Assembly: GCF_023520895.1 (NCBI RefSeq) | Contig: NZ_CP026029.1 | Location: forward strand, 2,852,001-2,916,000 | Origin: Paenibacillus sp. PK3_47 | GTDB lineage: Bacteria > Bacillota > Bacilli > Paenibacillales > Paenibacillaceae | DNA length: 64,000 nt | Direction of reading: 5' to 3' | Shown here: positions 27,396 through 36,608 of the stretch, one piece after another | Layout: each line of letters starts with the position of its first letter | Numbering within the stretch: position 1 is the stretch's first letter | Notes under the pieces: model-generated | The model's input: the letters and a program-made list of their open reading frames with translations, nothing else | What the model was told of the DNA's origin: nothing | Database searches by the model: none | Program-made: the position numbers and the translations under genes

Positions 27396-28295
27396 ATGAC
27401 CGAACCGGAGCACACTCCTTCGGCTGGTGCCACCCTGATCATTATTACGGGAATGTCGGGTGCAGGCAAGACGATTGCCGTACAGAGTCTGGAAGACCTC
27501 GGGTTCTTCTGCGTCGATAATCTGCCTCCGGTACTGATTCCGAAATTCGCGGAGCTGATTGAGCAGTCCAAAGGGAAAATCGCCAAGGTTGCTCTTGTTA
27601 TTGACCTGCGCGGGCGCGAGTTTTTCACGGCATTGTCAGAATCACTGGCCTATATCAAGAACGAGTCAAGCATCGGCTGCGAAATTCTGTTCCTGGATGC
27701 AACCGACTCTGTGCTGGTGCAGCGCTATAAGGAGAGCCGGCGGCATCATCCGCTGGCCCCCAAAGGCATGCCGCTCGACGGGATCCGCCTGGAGCGCCAG
27801 ATGCTGGATGAGCTGAAGAATTCCGCTACCCTGTGTCTGGACACCAGCAGCATGAAGCCGGTGCAGCTCAAGGAGAAAATCGTATCGCGGTTCTCTCATC
27901 TGGGCAAAAGCACACTCTCCGTCAATATTACTTCGTTCGGCTTTAAGTATGGCATTCCAATTGATGCAGACCTCGTGTTTGATGTCCGTTTTTTGCCCAA
28001 CCCGCATTATGTGGACCAGCTGCGGCCCAAGACAGGCCAGGACAGCGATGTGTATGATTATGTAATGAAATGGCCTGAAACACAGGCGTTTCTGACCAAA
28101 CTGCTGGATATGCTGCATTTCCTGATTCCGCAATACCGTAATGAGGGGAAATCCCAGGTTATTATCGGTATCGGCTGTACGGGAGGCAAACACCGTTCAG
28201 TCGCGATTTCAGAGTATTTGGGTAAAATGCTGGGGGTTAGCGAGACGGAGCTGGTGGCGGTCAGCCACCGGGATTCCGAGCGTGACCGGCATTAA
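27396..28295 (+). CDS. rapZ: RNase adapter / nucleotide-binding protein RapZ (YvcJ)
   Basis: The 299-residue P-loop protein carries a Walker A motif GMSGAGKT (near residue 20), a conserved CVDNLPP, Walker B-like [10 protein letters not shown] (near 70), and a C-terminal domain with [18 protein letters not shown]. In Bacillus the homologue YvcJ hydrolyses GTP and affects competence; in E. coli RapZ controls GlmZ/GlmY and amino-sugar synthesis. No small-RNA partner can be judged here. GGGAGGGG precedes ATG 27396. It is the first of the conserved rapZ-yvcK-whiA-HPr set, with short gaps that suggest one operon with glcK. Confidence 0.93.
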   Translation: MTEPEHTPSAGATLIIITGMSGAGKTIAVQSLEDLGFFCVDNLPPVLIPKFAELIEQSKGKIAKVALVIDLRGREFFTALSESLAYIKNESSIGCEILFLDATDSVLVQRYKESRRHHPLAPKGMPLDGIRLERQMLDELKNSATLCLDTSSMKPVQLKEKIVSRFSHLGKSTLSVNITSFGFKYGIPIDADLVFDVRFLPNPHYVDQLRPKTGQDSDVYDYVMKWPETQAFLTKLLDMLHFLIPQYRNEGKSQVIIGIGCTGGKHRSVAISEYLGKMLGVSETELVAVSHRDSERDRH

Positions 28296-28313
28296 CGAGA
28301 GAAGGGGTCAATA

Positions 28314-29288
28314 GTGGCTGAAGAACAAGGACAGCGTCCGCGTATTGTCGTCATGGGCGGGGGTACCGGACTGTCTGTCATGCTTCGCGGTTTGAAGGAA
28401 AAGCCGCTTGATATTACAGCGATAGTCACTGTAGCAGATGACGGAGGGAGCTCCGGGATTCTGCGCAATGAGCTGCAGATGCCGCCTCCCGGCGACATCC
28501 GCAATGTGTTAACGGCAATGGCTGATGTAGAGCCGCTGATGGCGCAGATTATGAAATACCGTTTCAGCAGCGGAGAGGGCCTCGCCGGGCATAGCCTCGG
28601 CAATCTGATTCTGGCTGCACTTACCGATATTTCCGGCGATTTTGTCACCGGAGTACGGGAGCTCAGCCGGTTGTTCGCTGTCCGCGGCCGGGTGCTTCCG
28701 GCTGCCGGAGAAGCAGTAGTGCTGCATGCCGAGATGGCTGACGGGACTATTGTTACCGGCGAGTCCAAGATTCCGGAGGCCGGAGGCGTCATCAAGCGCG
28801 TATTTTTGGAGCCGGCGGAGGTTGAGCCGCTGCCTGAAGCGCTGGAGGCGATCCGGAATGCAGATGCCATTCTGTGCGGGCCGGGCAGCCTGTACACGAG
28901 TATTCTGCCCAATCTGCTCGTGCCGAAGCTGGCGGAGGCGGTTGTTGCTTCCAGTGCCATCAAAATATTTGTCTGCAATGTTATGACCCAGCCGGGTGAA
29001 ACCGATAATTATACGGTAAGCGATCATCTTCAGGCGGTGTATGACCATGTCGGCCTGCATTTGTTCGATTATGTCATTGTTAATGACGGTGAGATACCGG
29101 AACAGGTGCAGATCAAATATGCCGAGAAGGGCGCGCGTCCGGTGCAGCTTGACCGGGAGGCCGTCGACGGTAACGGATACAAGGTGATTGCCGACAAGCT
29201 GGTATTATTTAAGACTTATTTGCGGCATGATACGGATAAGCTCAGTCATCACATTTACCAGCTGGTGAAGGACTGGATATCCAGATAA
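28314..29288 (+). CDS. yvcK: Gluconeogenesis factor YvcK (CofD-like)
   Basis: YvcK binds UDP-sugars and in Bacillus is needed for growth on gluconeogenic carbon sources and for correct cell-wall synthesis. The 324-residue protein shows VVMGGGTGLSVMLRGLK at the N-terminus, VTVADDGGSSGILR (near residue 42), PPPGDIRNVLTAM, the GHSLGNLILAAL motif (near 96) and CGPGSLYTSILPNLLV (near 187). The GTG start at 28314 has AGAAGGGG seven bases before it. It lies 18 bases after rapZ and 51 before whiA. Confidence 0.94.
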   Translation: MAEEQGQRPRIVVMGGGTGLSVMLRGLKEKPLDITAIVTVADDGGSSGILRNELQMPPPGDIRNVLTAMADVEPLMAQIMKYRFSSGEGLAGHSLGNLILAALTDISGDFVTGVRELSRLFAVRGRVLPAAGEAVVLHAEMADGTIVTGESKIPEAGGVIKRVFLEPAEVEPLPEALEAIRNADAILCGPGSLYTSILPNLLVPKLAEAVVASSAIKIFVCNVMTQPGETDNYTVSDHLQAVYDHVGLHLFDYVIVNDGEIPEQVQIKYAEKGARPVQLDREAVDGNGYKVIADKLVLFKTYLRHDTDKLSHHIYQLVKDWISR

Positions 29289-29339
29289 CAGACGAAATCT
29301 GCTGCTCCAAGTTGTATGAACATGAAAGAGGTGAGCCCC

Positions 29340-30269
29340 TTGTCTTTTGCGGCCCTTACCAAAAAAGAGCTGACGATGGTGGAGAGCCAGCCCTGCTGCG
29401 AGAAGGCGGAAATGTCGGCGCTGATCCGGATGAACGGTTCCGTGCAGCTTTCAAGCAAAAAGGTTGTTCTCGACATTTCGACGGAGAACGCCGCGATTGC
29501 AAGGCGGGTATATTCTTTGCTTAAGAAATATTACCAGGTCCATATCGAGCTGCTCGTGCGTAAAAAAATGCGTTTGAAGAAGAATAACGTTTATATCGTA
29601 AGAATTCCAAACCAGGTGCAGGAGATCCTGAAGGATCTGCGGATTGTCTCCGAAGGCTTTATTTTTACCGATGGGATCGATGAGGAAATCGTCGGCAAGA
29701 ACTGCTGCAAACGGGCTTATCTCCGCGGTGCCTTTATGGCGGGAGGATCCGTTAACAATCCGGAAGGCTCGTCCTATCATTTGGAAATCGCTTCCATGTA
29801 TGAGGAGCACTGCAAAGCGCTTGTGGAGCTGGCTGGTGAATTTCACCTGAACGCCCGCTGTATTGAGCGCAAGAAGGGCTTCATACTGTACATCAAGGAA
29901 GGCGAGAAGATCATTGAGTTCCTCAGTCTCATCGGCGCCCATCAGGCGCTGTTCAAGTTCGAGGACGTGCGGATTATGCGCGATATGCGCAACTCGGTGA
30001 ACCGGATCGTAAACTGTGAGACAGCCAACCTGAACAAGACGATCAGTGCGGCAGTGCGCCAGATTGAGAACATCAAGCTGCTGCAGCGTGAGGTGGGGCT
30101 GGAAAGTCTGCCGGATAAGCTGCGGGAGGTTGCCGAGATCAGGCTGGCACACCCCGATATCAACCTTAAGGAAGTCGGCGAGATGCTGAAAGGGAACGTC
30201 AGTAAATCCGGTGTGAACCACCGTCTGCGCAAAATTGACGAGCTGGCGGAGAAGGTTAGGGGCGGCTGA
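29340..30269 (+). CDS. whiA: DNA-binding protein WhiA
   Basis: WhiA has a LAGLIDADG homing-endonuclease-like N-terminal part and a C-terminal helix-turn-helix; in Bacillus it affects chromosome segregation and Z-ring formation, in actinomycetes sporulation. Here [21 protein letters not shown]-like sequence (near residue 120) marks the LAGLIDADG part and [25 protein letters not shown] marks the C-terminal HTH. ATG 29316 gives a longer frame, but AAAGAGGTGA lies inside it (29325-29334) and points to TTG 29340, giving [11 protein letters not shown], the usual WhiA beginning, and 309 residues. Confidence 0.93.
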   Translation: MSFAALTKKELTMVESQPCCEKAEMSALIRMNGSVQLSSKKVVLDISTENAAIARRVYSLLKKYYQVHIELLVRKKMRLKKNNVYIVRIPNQVQEILKDLRIVSEGFIFTDGIDEEIVGKNCCKRAYLRGAFMAGGSVNNPEGSSYHLEIASMYEEHCKALVELAGEFHLNARCIERKKGFILYIKEGEKIIEFLSLIGAHQALFKFEDVRIMRDMRNSVNRIVNCETANLNKTISAAVRQIENIKLLQREVGLESLPDKLREVAEIRLAHPDINLKEVGEMLKGNVSKSGVNHRLRKIDELAEKVRGG

Positions 30270-30365
30270 TATTTTTTTTCTAGTGTGGATCAGGTTATAA
30301 TGATATAATATTATAAAATTAATGTGAAATTTTTGGGCAGATCTCAAATAGGGGGTAAGCGTTTC

Positions 30366-30635
30366 ATGACAAAGCACCCGGTAGTTGTTCGGTTGAAGAC
30401 GGGGCTCCATGCTCGGCCGGCAGCATTGTTCGTGCAAGAAGCCAACAAGTTTTCGTCGGAGATTTTCGTGGAAAAAGATGATAAAAAAGTTAACGCCAAG
30501 AGCATCATGGGCATTATGAGCCTTGCGATCAGTTCCGGCACGGAGATTTATATTAGCGCGGATGGCGCCGATGCGGATCAGGCTGTAACCGCTTTGACAA
30601 GTCTTGTCAGCAAGGAAGAGCTGGAGAACCAGTAA
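30366..30635 (+). CDS. HPr-family phosphocarrier, Crh-like sequence with His15
   Basis: An 89-residue HPr-fold protein. His15 (TGLHARPAALFVQEANKF) is the site phosphorylated by PTS Enzyme I, and Ser46 (VNAKSIMGIMSLA) is the HPr kinase site used for carbon catabolite repression with CcpA. The gene follows whiA exactly where Bacillus has crh, and the sequence around both sites resembles Crh more than HPr, yet Crh has Gln at position 15. It may therefore act as the PTS carrier and as Crh at once. GGGGGT lies about nine bases before ATG 30366; the earlier in-frame ATG at 30324 has no ribosome site. No ptsI follows. Confidence 0.9.
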   Translation: MTKHPVVVRLKTGLHARPAALFVQEANKFSSEIFVEKDDKKVNAKSIMGIMSLAISSGTEIYISADGADADQAVTALTSLVSKEELENQ

Positions 30636-30714
30636 TCCGGGTTCCAGGCCTTAATTTTTGTACCATGAGCGAACGATGCTGTCATCCTGTACCAGGCTGG
30701 TCAGCATTTTAAAG

Positions 30715-30737
30715 AAGCCCCTTCGGGGGCTTTTTTT
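30715..30737 (+). terminator. Terminator after the HPr gene
   Basis: AAGCCCC-TTCG-GGGGCTT with a very stable UUCG tetraloop and seven T. Confidence 0.92.
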
Positions 30738-30823
30738 ATTTTCTGCGATATGCAACTTTTGCCAGAGGGGCACGTCTAGAGGGTACCAACACTTTAACAA
30801 AAAATTGAAAGGGGATGGCAGGT

Positions 30824-31582
30824 ATGAACAAATGGGGTAAAGCGGCCGGAACAGTATTGCTGGCAGGAAGTCTGATGGTAGGAGGGCTGGGGATCAGTGC
30901 GGCGATTCAAGGTCCTGAAAAGGCTTACGCTGCCGATGAGGTACAGAGGAATGTTGTGAGTGTAGTAGGTAAAGGTGAGCTCTCCATCAAGCCGGATATC
31001 GTGTATCTGTCGATCGGGGTGAGCACCTCTGCAGCAACGGCTGAAGAAGCCCAGAAGCTGAACGGGGCAAAGATTGCCAAGCTGACCACTCTGCTTAAGA
31101 ATACCTGGGGCATTGCCGACAAGGATATTCAAAGCACACAGTTCTATGTACAGCCTAACTACGTTTATAACGAAAAAGAAGGCCAGCAGGTAAAGGGGTA
31201 TAACGCCCAGCACACACTGCAGGTATCTTACCGGGATCTGACCAAAGTCGGACAGCTGCTGGATGCCGCTTCGGCTGCAGGAGCCAACAATATCGGCGGT
31301 GCGCGTTTTGCCATCGAGGATCCTTCCGCATTTGAAGCTCAAGTGATCGAGAAAGCCATGGCTAATGCAGATGTAAAGGCAGCAGCCATTGCCAAAGTAG
31401 CCAAACGCAGCCTGGGGCAGGTCGTTACAGTGATCCAGAGCGATGACGGCAACAACCCTGTGTACTACATGGAGAATGCCATGGCGTCGAAAGCATCAGC
31501 AGATATGGCAGCAGGCACTTCTGTTGAAGCTGGTGAAGTCAAGGTATCCACACAGCTTAGCGTAACCTATGAATTGAAATAG
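30824..31582 (+). CDS. Exported SIMPL-domain (DUF541) protein
   Basis: The 252-residue product starts with a signal peptide (MNKWGKAAGTVLLAGSLMVG..., cleavage after the AYA near residue 37) and then a SIMPL/DUF541 domain from about residue 45: VVSVVGKGELSIKPDIVYLSIG at its start and the C-terminal VSTQLSVTYELK strand. It lacks membrane segments after the signal. SIMPL proteins are periplasmic or secreted; some are oxidative-stress related (E. coli YggE) but the mechanism is unknown. ATG 30815 would have no spacing to AAAGGGG, so ATG 30824 is used. Confidence 0.85.
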   Translation: MNKWGKAAGTVLLAGSLMVGGLGISAAIQGPEKAYAADEVQRNVVSVVGKGELSIKPDIVYLSIGVSTSAATAEEAQKLNGAKIAKLTTLLKNTWGIADKDIQSTQFYVQPNYVYNEKEGQQVKGYNAQHTLQVSYRDLTKVGQLLDAASAAGANNIGGARFAIEDPSAFEAQVIEKAMANADVKAAAIAKVAKRSLGQVVTVIQSDDGNNPVYYMENAMASKASADMAAGTSVEAGEVKVSTQLSVTYELK

Positions 31583-31858
31583 GCCCATCCTGATAGAGGT
31601 GCTGCTTCTGCCGTAATGGCAGGGGCGGGCCTCTATTGCTTTTTCAGCCGGGGAATGTGTGAAATCTCTCAAAATGTTTAAAGAACTGTAATAAGCCATG
31701 CTATTTTTGCAGTAAAACCTTAAGAAACTGTAAGCGCCGTTGTAACAATAGCGGATTATCTTTTTACTATAATGGGAAGAGTGAACCGGGGACAATCAGG
31801 CCTCCGGACTTGTGTGGAATTACATCAAGGCAATCAACGTGCCACGGAAGGAGAATGC

Positions 31859-32962
31859 ATGATGAATATTATACTTAAGGATAAAGCCCTTAAATGGGGA
31901 GCGGGAATGTTGGCGGCGGGGATGCTGCTGGGCGGGGGATTGCTGCCTGCGGGAACGTCACAAGCGGCACCGGCTGCAGCTGCAGCCAAAGCAGGCCAGT
32001 CGCAGGTTATTCTGAAATGGAACGGCAGCATCACGAAGCAGACGGGTATTTTTAACGGGGGTAAAGTTTGGGTACCGGTTGCTTTCCTGCGGGACAGCCT
32101 GGGCATGCCGGTATCTTATAATAAGGCAGATATGACTTACACGATCGGCAAAGGCAACACACTGACCAAGCTGATGGTCTCGGATTACGGCATCTCTATT
32201 TCGGTGAACAATTATTTTCTCGGAGATTATGAAGCCAAAAATATAAATAACCGCATGTATGTACCGCTGGACCTGTTAACCGGTTATCTCGGCTACCACG
32301 GTGACTGGAGTCCGCCTACGGGCCGTCTGAATGTGATGAAGCAGAAGCAGAACAATATTACGATTACTACGGAGAGCTACGTCAAAGAAAGCAAGGATGC
32401 GCCGATCAGGCTGGATTATCCGGTAATCAGCGGTCTTGCGAATGCCGAAGCACAAAAAGCAATCAACGATACGCTGAAGCAGACGGTGCTTAATTACGCG
32501 GCAGATGCCGAAAAACAAATCGCTGACAGAGCGGCAGATGACCGGCCTTACGAGTTTGAGGGTGGATATGTCGTGACCTATAACCAGAATGGTGTGCTTA
32601 GTCTTATTACGCAGCAGTATGGCTACACCGGCGGAGCACACGGGATGACTTACCGCAATGCCTTCACCTTCTCGCTTAAAGACGGCAAACGCCTGCTGCT
32701 GGGAGATCTGTTCGGGGCTAACCCTAATTATAAAAAAGAGCTGAATGCCAAGCTGTCCAAGCAGCTTAAGGCGGATGGCGGCTATCTCGGCGGATTTACT
32801 GGTCTGAACACAGAGAAATATTTCTATCTGCAGGACGGCAAGGTGACGCTGTTCTTCCAGCTGTACGAATATACGGCCTACGCTGCGGGATTCCCTGAGT
32901 TTACCTTCACCTTTAAAGAATTACTGCCGGACGGGAGCAGTCCGTTTGCGGGATTGAAGTGA
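31859..32962 (+). CDS. Secreted copper-amine-oxidase-N / DUF4163 / DUF3298 protein
   Basis: The 367-residue product has a signal peptide (to about residue 38), a copper amine oxidase N-terminal-like domain (about 45-130, with KVWVPVAFLRDSLGM and NNRMYVPLDLLTGYLGY), which in Firmicutes is a common wall-associated module, then a DUF4163-like region (about 140-245) and a DUF3298 domain (about 250-360, with GYTGGAHGMTYRNAFTFSLKDGKRL). The last two domains also occur in RsiV and PdaC, where they bind lysozyme or act beside a deacetylase; no catalytic deacetylase domain is present here. GAAGGAGAA precedes two adjacent ATG codons (31859, 31862); either may be used. Confidence 0.8.
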   Translation: MMNIILKDKALKWGAGMLAAGMLLGGGLLPAGTSQAAPAAAAAKAGQSQVILKWNGSITKQTGIFNGGKVWVPVAFLRDSLGMPVSYNKADMTYTIGKGNTLTKLMVSDYGISISVNNYFLGDYEAKNINNRMYVPLDLLTGYLGYHGDWSPPTGRLNVMKQKQNNITITTESYVKESKDAPIRLDYPVISGLANAEAQKAINDTLKQTVLNYAADAEKQIADRAADDRPYEFEGGYVVTYNQNGVLSLITQQYGYTGGAHGMTYRNAFTFSLKDGKRLLLGDLFGANPNYKKELNAKLSKQLKADGGYLGGFTGLNTEKYFYLQDGKVTLFFQLYEYTAYAAGFPEFTFTFKELLPDGSSPFAGLK

Positions 32963-33059
32963 GACGCGGATGACATTGTGTGAAGTGACTGTGGAATGAG
33001 TTATGTGAATGGCGACGGATTACCTTGTTCATGATTTATGAATATTATATGTAAAATCC

Positions 33060-33088
33060 AAGGCTGTCGAGAGAGTTTTGACAGCCTT
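33060..33088 (+). terminator. Hairpin, likely terminator
   Basis: AAGGCTGTC and GACAGCCTT form a perfect 9 bp stem about 100 bases after the preceding stop; the T-rich tail is poor. Confidence 0.55.
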
Positions 33089-33162
33089 ATCTAGTTGATT
33101 TTGATTTCATGCGACACTGCGTTAACAAGTGCCGGCTCCACCCCATCTCGTCGCGCGTACCA

Positions 33163-33427
33163 GAACCTATTAATTACTTGGCAATCCTAATGTAACGGAC
33201 TACAGTTCCGTTATTTTGCGCTGGAGGTGTGCTTTGGAATCCTAACGGACCCTAGATCCCTTGTTTCATCCGGATGGGCGTTATTTATCCCTCATTTGGC
33301 GGAATAAAGGAACTACGGTCTGTTAGCGGTGGAAATGGGGCGATTATCGGCAAATAACGGAAGCAGTGTCCGTTAGCGCGGCAAAGGGGACGGGGCAAGT
33401 AACGGATGCAGCTTCCGTTCCGCATGG
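33163..33427 (+). repeat. Dispersed AACGGA-palindrome element, copy A
   Basis: About 265 non-coding bases match a second stretch at 51545-51810 from end to end, starting GAACCTATTAAT and containing five AACGGA...TCCGTT-type palindromes (for example GTAACGGACTACAGTTCCGT at 33192). Units are spaced about 50 bases. The element carries no gene. Confidence 0.8.
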
Positions 33428-33589
33428 AGGGAAGCGCCCGGCAGCCTTATGCGCCCGCCCCGTTATCCGCCGATAATCTCCTTAATAATATGTCTATCCG
33501 TTAAATGCACACCTATCCTGCCGTTACCTGATGCTCTTGCCGTTCATAAGCTGAAGAAAGGGAGCCAGCTTAGTGAAGGGAGGGAGAGC

Positions 33590-34231
33590 ATGATGGGATA
33601 TCTGTATACAGCGGTTGGCGATTCCCTGACGACCGGTTTTGGCACGCTTCCGGGCAGCGGCTTTGTTCCGGTCTACCGCAGAATGGCGGAGACCCGGCTG
33701 CGCACTTCAATCCGGCCCGTCAACCTTGGGGTTAACGGCTTGACTACGGATGGGCTGGAGCGGCGGCTGAAAGAGGACTACAATTACCGGCTGGCGGTCC
33801 GTGATGCCGATATCATTACGCTGTCGATCGGCGGCAACGATCTCATTAGGGCAGCCAAGGCAGCCGGCGGCCGTCCGGGTGACCTGTCTCCCCGGCTGCA
33901 AAAGGCACTCCGTAACTGCAAGCAGAATTTCAGCGATATTATGGGCACCTTTATGCAGCTCAAGGCTGGAATGCCCAAACCTTATATTATCCGGATTGTA
34001 GGGCTGTATAATCCTTATCCGCAGATAGATGAGGCATCGGACTGGGTACGGCAGTTCAACCGGTATGCCGCAGGATACAGCAGCCGGATATGCGGATTTG
34101 CCTCCGTGTACAATGAATTTGCCGGCAATGAACGGGGACTGCTGTTCATCGACGGTATCCACCCGAATGGGAGAGGATACCGGGTAATAGCCGATAAGCT
34201 GGATAGCCTGGGGTATGGCGGCTTGAGATAA
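33590..34231 (+). CDS. SGNH/GDSL-family hydrolase
   Basis: The product (213 aa) has the four SGNH blocks: GDSLTTGFG with the nucleophile Ser near residue 12, a Gly in NLGVNGLTT near 46, GGND near 80, and the catalytic Asp/His in FIDGIHPNGRGY near 190. No signal peptide is seen, so it is probably cytoplasmic. Substrate (lipid, acetyl ester or other) cannot be told. The ATG pair at 33590/33593 follows AAGGGAGGGAGA; the longer upstream frame has no ribosome site. Confidence 0.85.
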   Translation: MMGYLYTAVGDSLTTGFGTLPGSGFVPVYRRMAETRLRTSIRPVNLGVNGLTTDGLERRLKEDYNYRLAVRDADIITLSIGGNDLIRAAKAAGGRPGDLSPRLQKALRNCKQNFSDIMGTFMQLKAGMPKPYIIRIVGLYNPYPQIDEASDWVRQFNRYAAGYSSRICGFASVYNEFAGNERGLLFIDGIHPNGRGYRVIADKLDSLGYGGLR

Positions 34232-34266
34232 TCGATTTGCGGGTGAAATTGTTTGTTAATAACAGC

Positions 34267-34306
34267 AAAAAAGGCTGCCGGACCGTTGAAGGTCCTGCAG
34301 CCTTTT
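34267..34306 (-). terminator. Terminator of clpP, possibly bidirectional
   Basis: On the minus strand AAAGGCTGC(A)GGACC pairs with GGTCC(G)GCAGCCTTT, followed by T. T residues flank the other side too, so it may also end the SGNH gene. Confidence 0.88.
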
Positions 34307-34321
34307 GACTGTCGGATGAAA

Positions 34322-34918
34322 TTATACGCCGGAAGGCAGTGTCTTCTCGATAACTTTATCAACAATGCCGTATTCAGCAGCGTCCGCTGCACTCATGAAG
34401 TAATCGCGGTCAGTATCCTTCTCGATCTTCTCGAGCGGCTGGCCGGTACGTTCAGACAGAATGCGGTTCAGCTTCTCACGCAGCTTGATGATGCGGCGGG
34501 CGCGGATTTCAATATCCGAAGCCTGGCCTTGAGCTCCGCCCAGAGGCTGGTGGATCATGATTTCGCTGTTAGGCAGTGCAAAACGCTTGCCTTTGGCGCC
34601 GGCGTTCAGCAGAAACGCTCCCATGGAAGCGGCCATACCCACACAGATGGTGGAGACATCCGGCTTGATGTACTGCATTGTATCAAATATAGCCATACCC
34701 GCTGTAATGGAACCGCCAGGGCTATTCACATACAGGTGAATGTCCTTCTCCGGATCCTCGGCAGCCAGGAACAGCATTTGGGCGATGATGGAATTGGCAA
34801 CCACGTCATTAACCTCTGTTCCAAGGAAAATGATGCGGTCCTTCAGCAGGCGGGAATAGATGTCATAAGCGCGCTCGCCGCGGTTGCTCTGTTCTACTAC
34901 CATAGGAATATAACTCAC
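34322..34918 (-). CDS. clpP: ATP-dependent Clp protease proteolytic subunit
   Basis: ClpP forms the barrel-shaped serine protease that works with ClpC, ClpX or ClpE. The 198-residue product has the catalytic triad: Ser in [11 protein letters not shown] (near 98), His in [12 protein letters not shown] (near 123) and Asp in DRDYFMSA (near 172). The long frame upstream is discarded: a GTG at 34918 has AAGGAGG eight bases before it and gives the usual beginning [10 protein letters not shown]. Upstream lies a sigma-A promoter overlapped by a perfect CtsR box. Confidence 0.96.
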   Translation of the reverse strand: MSYIPMVVEQSNRGERAYDIYSRLLKDRIIFLGTEVNDVVANSIIAQMLFLAAEDPEKDIHLYVNSPGGSITAGMAIFDTMQYIKPDVSTICVGMAASMGAFLLNAGAKGKRFALPNSEIMIHQPLGGAQGQASDIEIRARRIIKLREKLNRILSERTGQPLEKIEKDTDRDYFMSAADAAEYGIVDKVIEKTLPSGV

Positions 34919-34984
34919 GTGGAAAACCTCCTTGAGATTGGGTTCTTCGAATGTGTTCATTTTTACTGTTACCGTATTAACCAC

Positions 34985-35013
34985 ATGATAAACAAATTCA
35001 AACAAAAAGTCAA
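34985..35013 (-). promoter_or_regulatory. clpP promoter
   Basis: On the minus strand TTGACT (complement of 35008-35013), 17 bases, TATCAT (complement of 34985-34990). Confidence 0.8.
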
Positions 35014-35024
35014 AGAAAGTCAAA
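35008..35024 (+). promoter_or_regulatory. CtsR operator of clpP
   Basis: AGTCAAA-GAA-AGTCAAA exactly fits the CtsR direct-repeat consensus RGTCAAA-NAN-RGTCAAA and covers the clpP -35 box. Heat-shock repression of clpP by CtsR follows from known Bacillus control. Confidence 0.88.
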
Positions 35025-35033
35025 CTTACTTTC

Positions 35034-35061
35034 AAAAAAAAGAGCCATCCATTGGCTCTTT
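35034..35061 (-). terminator. Terminator of the tRNA-Arg gene
   Basis: AAGAGCCA and TGGCTCTT form an 8 bp stem followed on the minus strand by eight T. Confidence 0.85.
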
Positions 35062-35112
35062 GGTTAAATAACAGTATAGCAACTGCTAAAATATGTACAA
35101 AAATGTAATTAA

Positions 35113-35187
35113 TGGCGCGCCCGCCAAGAATCGAACTTGGATCTCAGGCTTCGGAGGCCTACGTCATATCCATTGGACCACGGGCGC
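35113..35187 (-). tRNA. tRNA-Arg (CCG)
   Basis: The minus strand folds into a full cloverleaf: acceptor GCGCCCG/CGGGCGC, anticodon loop CTCCGAA giving anticodon CCG (codon CGG, Arg), T arm CCAAG-TTCGATT-CTTGG, discriminator G and an encoded CCA end at 35113-35115. Its terminator lies 50 bases downstream and clpP follows on the same strand. Confidence 0.95.
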
Positions 35188-35322
35188 AACAGAAATTATT
35201 ATAATACATTAATTGTACAATTGCAATATTCAATCCGGTTGTTAAAAAAATAACTTCGTCGCCCTGAAGGGCTCCCGGATGTATAAGATGAAATGAGGTT
35301 GAGAATTATACTCTCGGAAGAC

Positions 35323-35351
35323 TTGCACTCCGCGTAATATTTGGGTAGAAT
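35323..35351 (+). promoter_or_regulatory. Sigma-A promoter of the glycolytic operon
   Basis: TTGCAC (35323-35328), 17 bases, TAGAAT (35346-35351), directly before the CggR operator. Confidence 0.8.
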
Positions 35352-35356
35352 ATGGG

Positions 35357-35392
35357 TGGGACTTAAAAAGTTAACCCGGGACATTTTGAGAC
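35357..35392 (+). promoter_or_regulatory. CggR operator
   Basis: Two half-boxes, TGGGAC (35357-35362) and CGGGAC (35377-35382), are 20 bases apart, each followed after six bases by AGTT or AGAC. This is the spacing of the Bacillus operator CGGGAC-N6-TGTC-N4-CGGGAC-N6-TGTC. It starts about where transcription should begin, so CggR would block initiation or elongation until fructose 1,6-bisphosphate binds. Confidence 0.85.
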
Positions 35393-35438
35393 CACGAACA
35401 AGGGAATAAGAGAAAGACGAAGTTGCAGGAGTGAAAGC

Positions 35439-36491
35439 ATGCGTAACTTATTAGAAATCCAAAAGCAGCTTCTGCCTGATCTCATGGAAACCCTTAAGAG
35501 ACGGTACACGATTCTACATCAGATCATGCTGTCCGATATTATCGGGCGCAGGACGCTGGCCGCTTCGCTGGATATGACCGAGCGGGTGCTGCGTGCCGAG
35601 ACGGATCTTCTGAAATCGCAAGGGCTCATTGAGATCGAGAGTATTGGCATGCGCATTAGCGATGCCGGGCGCAGCGTGCTTGACCTGCTTGAGCCGGTTG
35701 CCAAGAGCCTGTTCGGCCTGGATGATCTGGAAGAAAAGATTCGCTCCACTTATGGCCTCAGCAAAGTCATTGTCGTACCCGGCGATTGTGAATCATCGCT
35801 GTTTACGAAGCGTGAACTGGGGCGGGCGGGTGCCAGGGCTCTTCTTGGAGTGCTGCGCGGAGACGACACCGTTGCTGTTACAGGCGGCTCAACACTGGCC
35901 GAAATGGCTGACCAGCTTACACCGCCGTTATCCCTGTCCTATAAGAACGCCTGGGTAGTTCCGGCGCGCGGAGGACTGGGAGAGAGTATGGAGATTCAAG
36001 CCAACACTATAGCCTCCACTATGGCTAAGAGAATAGGCGCGAATTACCGGCTGCTGCATGTACCTGATCTGCTTAGTGAGGATGCGTACCAGTCCCTGGG
36101 ACTTGACTCCAACATTGGAGAGATCGTACAGATCATCCGCAGATCACGCATTATAGTGCATGGAATCGGCGATGCCATGGAAATGACCCGCCGGCGCAAG
36201 CTGGATGAAGCCACAGTGGCGGAAATCCGGGGAGAAGGCGCGGTTGCCGAATCATTCGGCTATTATTTCAATGAAGAAGGCCAGGTTGTCCATACGATGC
36301 TGACGATGGGGCTGCGTCTGGAGGATATTATCCGTACAGAAGTCGTAATCGGAATAGCAGGGGGCAAACGCAAAGCCAAAGCCATTCATGCGATGCTGCG
36401 TTTCGGGCAGGAGAACGTTCTCGTTACCGATGAAGCTGCTGCTGTCGAAATCGGCAGGGAAATCGATGCACAAGTACAGCAAGTCCTATAG
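35439..36491 (+). CDS. cggR: Central glycolytic genes regulator
   Basis: The 350-residue SorC/DeoR-type repressor has an N-terminal winged helix-turn-helix (about 15-75, with RRTLAASLDMTERVLRAETDLLKSQG-like sequence) and a C-terminal sugar-binding domain with VAVTGGSTLAEMADQL (near 145), GARGGLGE-like PARGGLGE (near 175) and VIGIAGGKRKAKAI (near 305). In Bacillus CggR represses cggR-gapA-pgk-tpi-pgm-eno and is released by fructose 1,6-bisphosphate. The gene has the same place here, behind a matching operator. GCAGGAGTG precedes ATG 35439. Confidence 0.95.
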   Translation: MRNLLEIQKQLLPDLMETLKRRYTILHQIMLSDIIGRRTLAASLDMTERVLRAETDLLKSQGLIEIESIGMRISDAGRSVLDLLEPVAKSLFGLDDLEEKIRSTYGLSKVIVVPGDCESSLFTKRELGRAGARALLGVLRGDDTVAVTGGSTLAEMADQLTPPLSLSYKNAWVVPARGGLGESMEIQANTIASTMAKRIGANYRLLHVPDLLSEDAYQSLGLDSNIGEIVQIIRRSRIIVHGIGDAMEMTRRRKLDEATVAEIRGEGAVAESFGYYFNEEGQVVHTMLTMGLRLEDIIRTEVVIGIAGGKRKAKAIHAMLRFGQENVLVTDEAAAVEIGREIDAQVQQVL

Positions 36492-36608
36492 CTTTCCAGT
36501 ATATGGGGAGCATTCGCAGTTATTTTGCATTATACTTAACATTGTTGTCTTGACGGGCCTCACGGCTTGTCTTGAATAAATAAAACGAAATCTAGGAGGA
36601 ACTATTCA

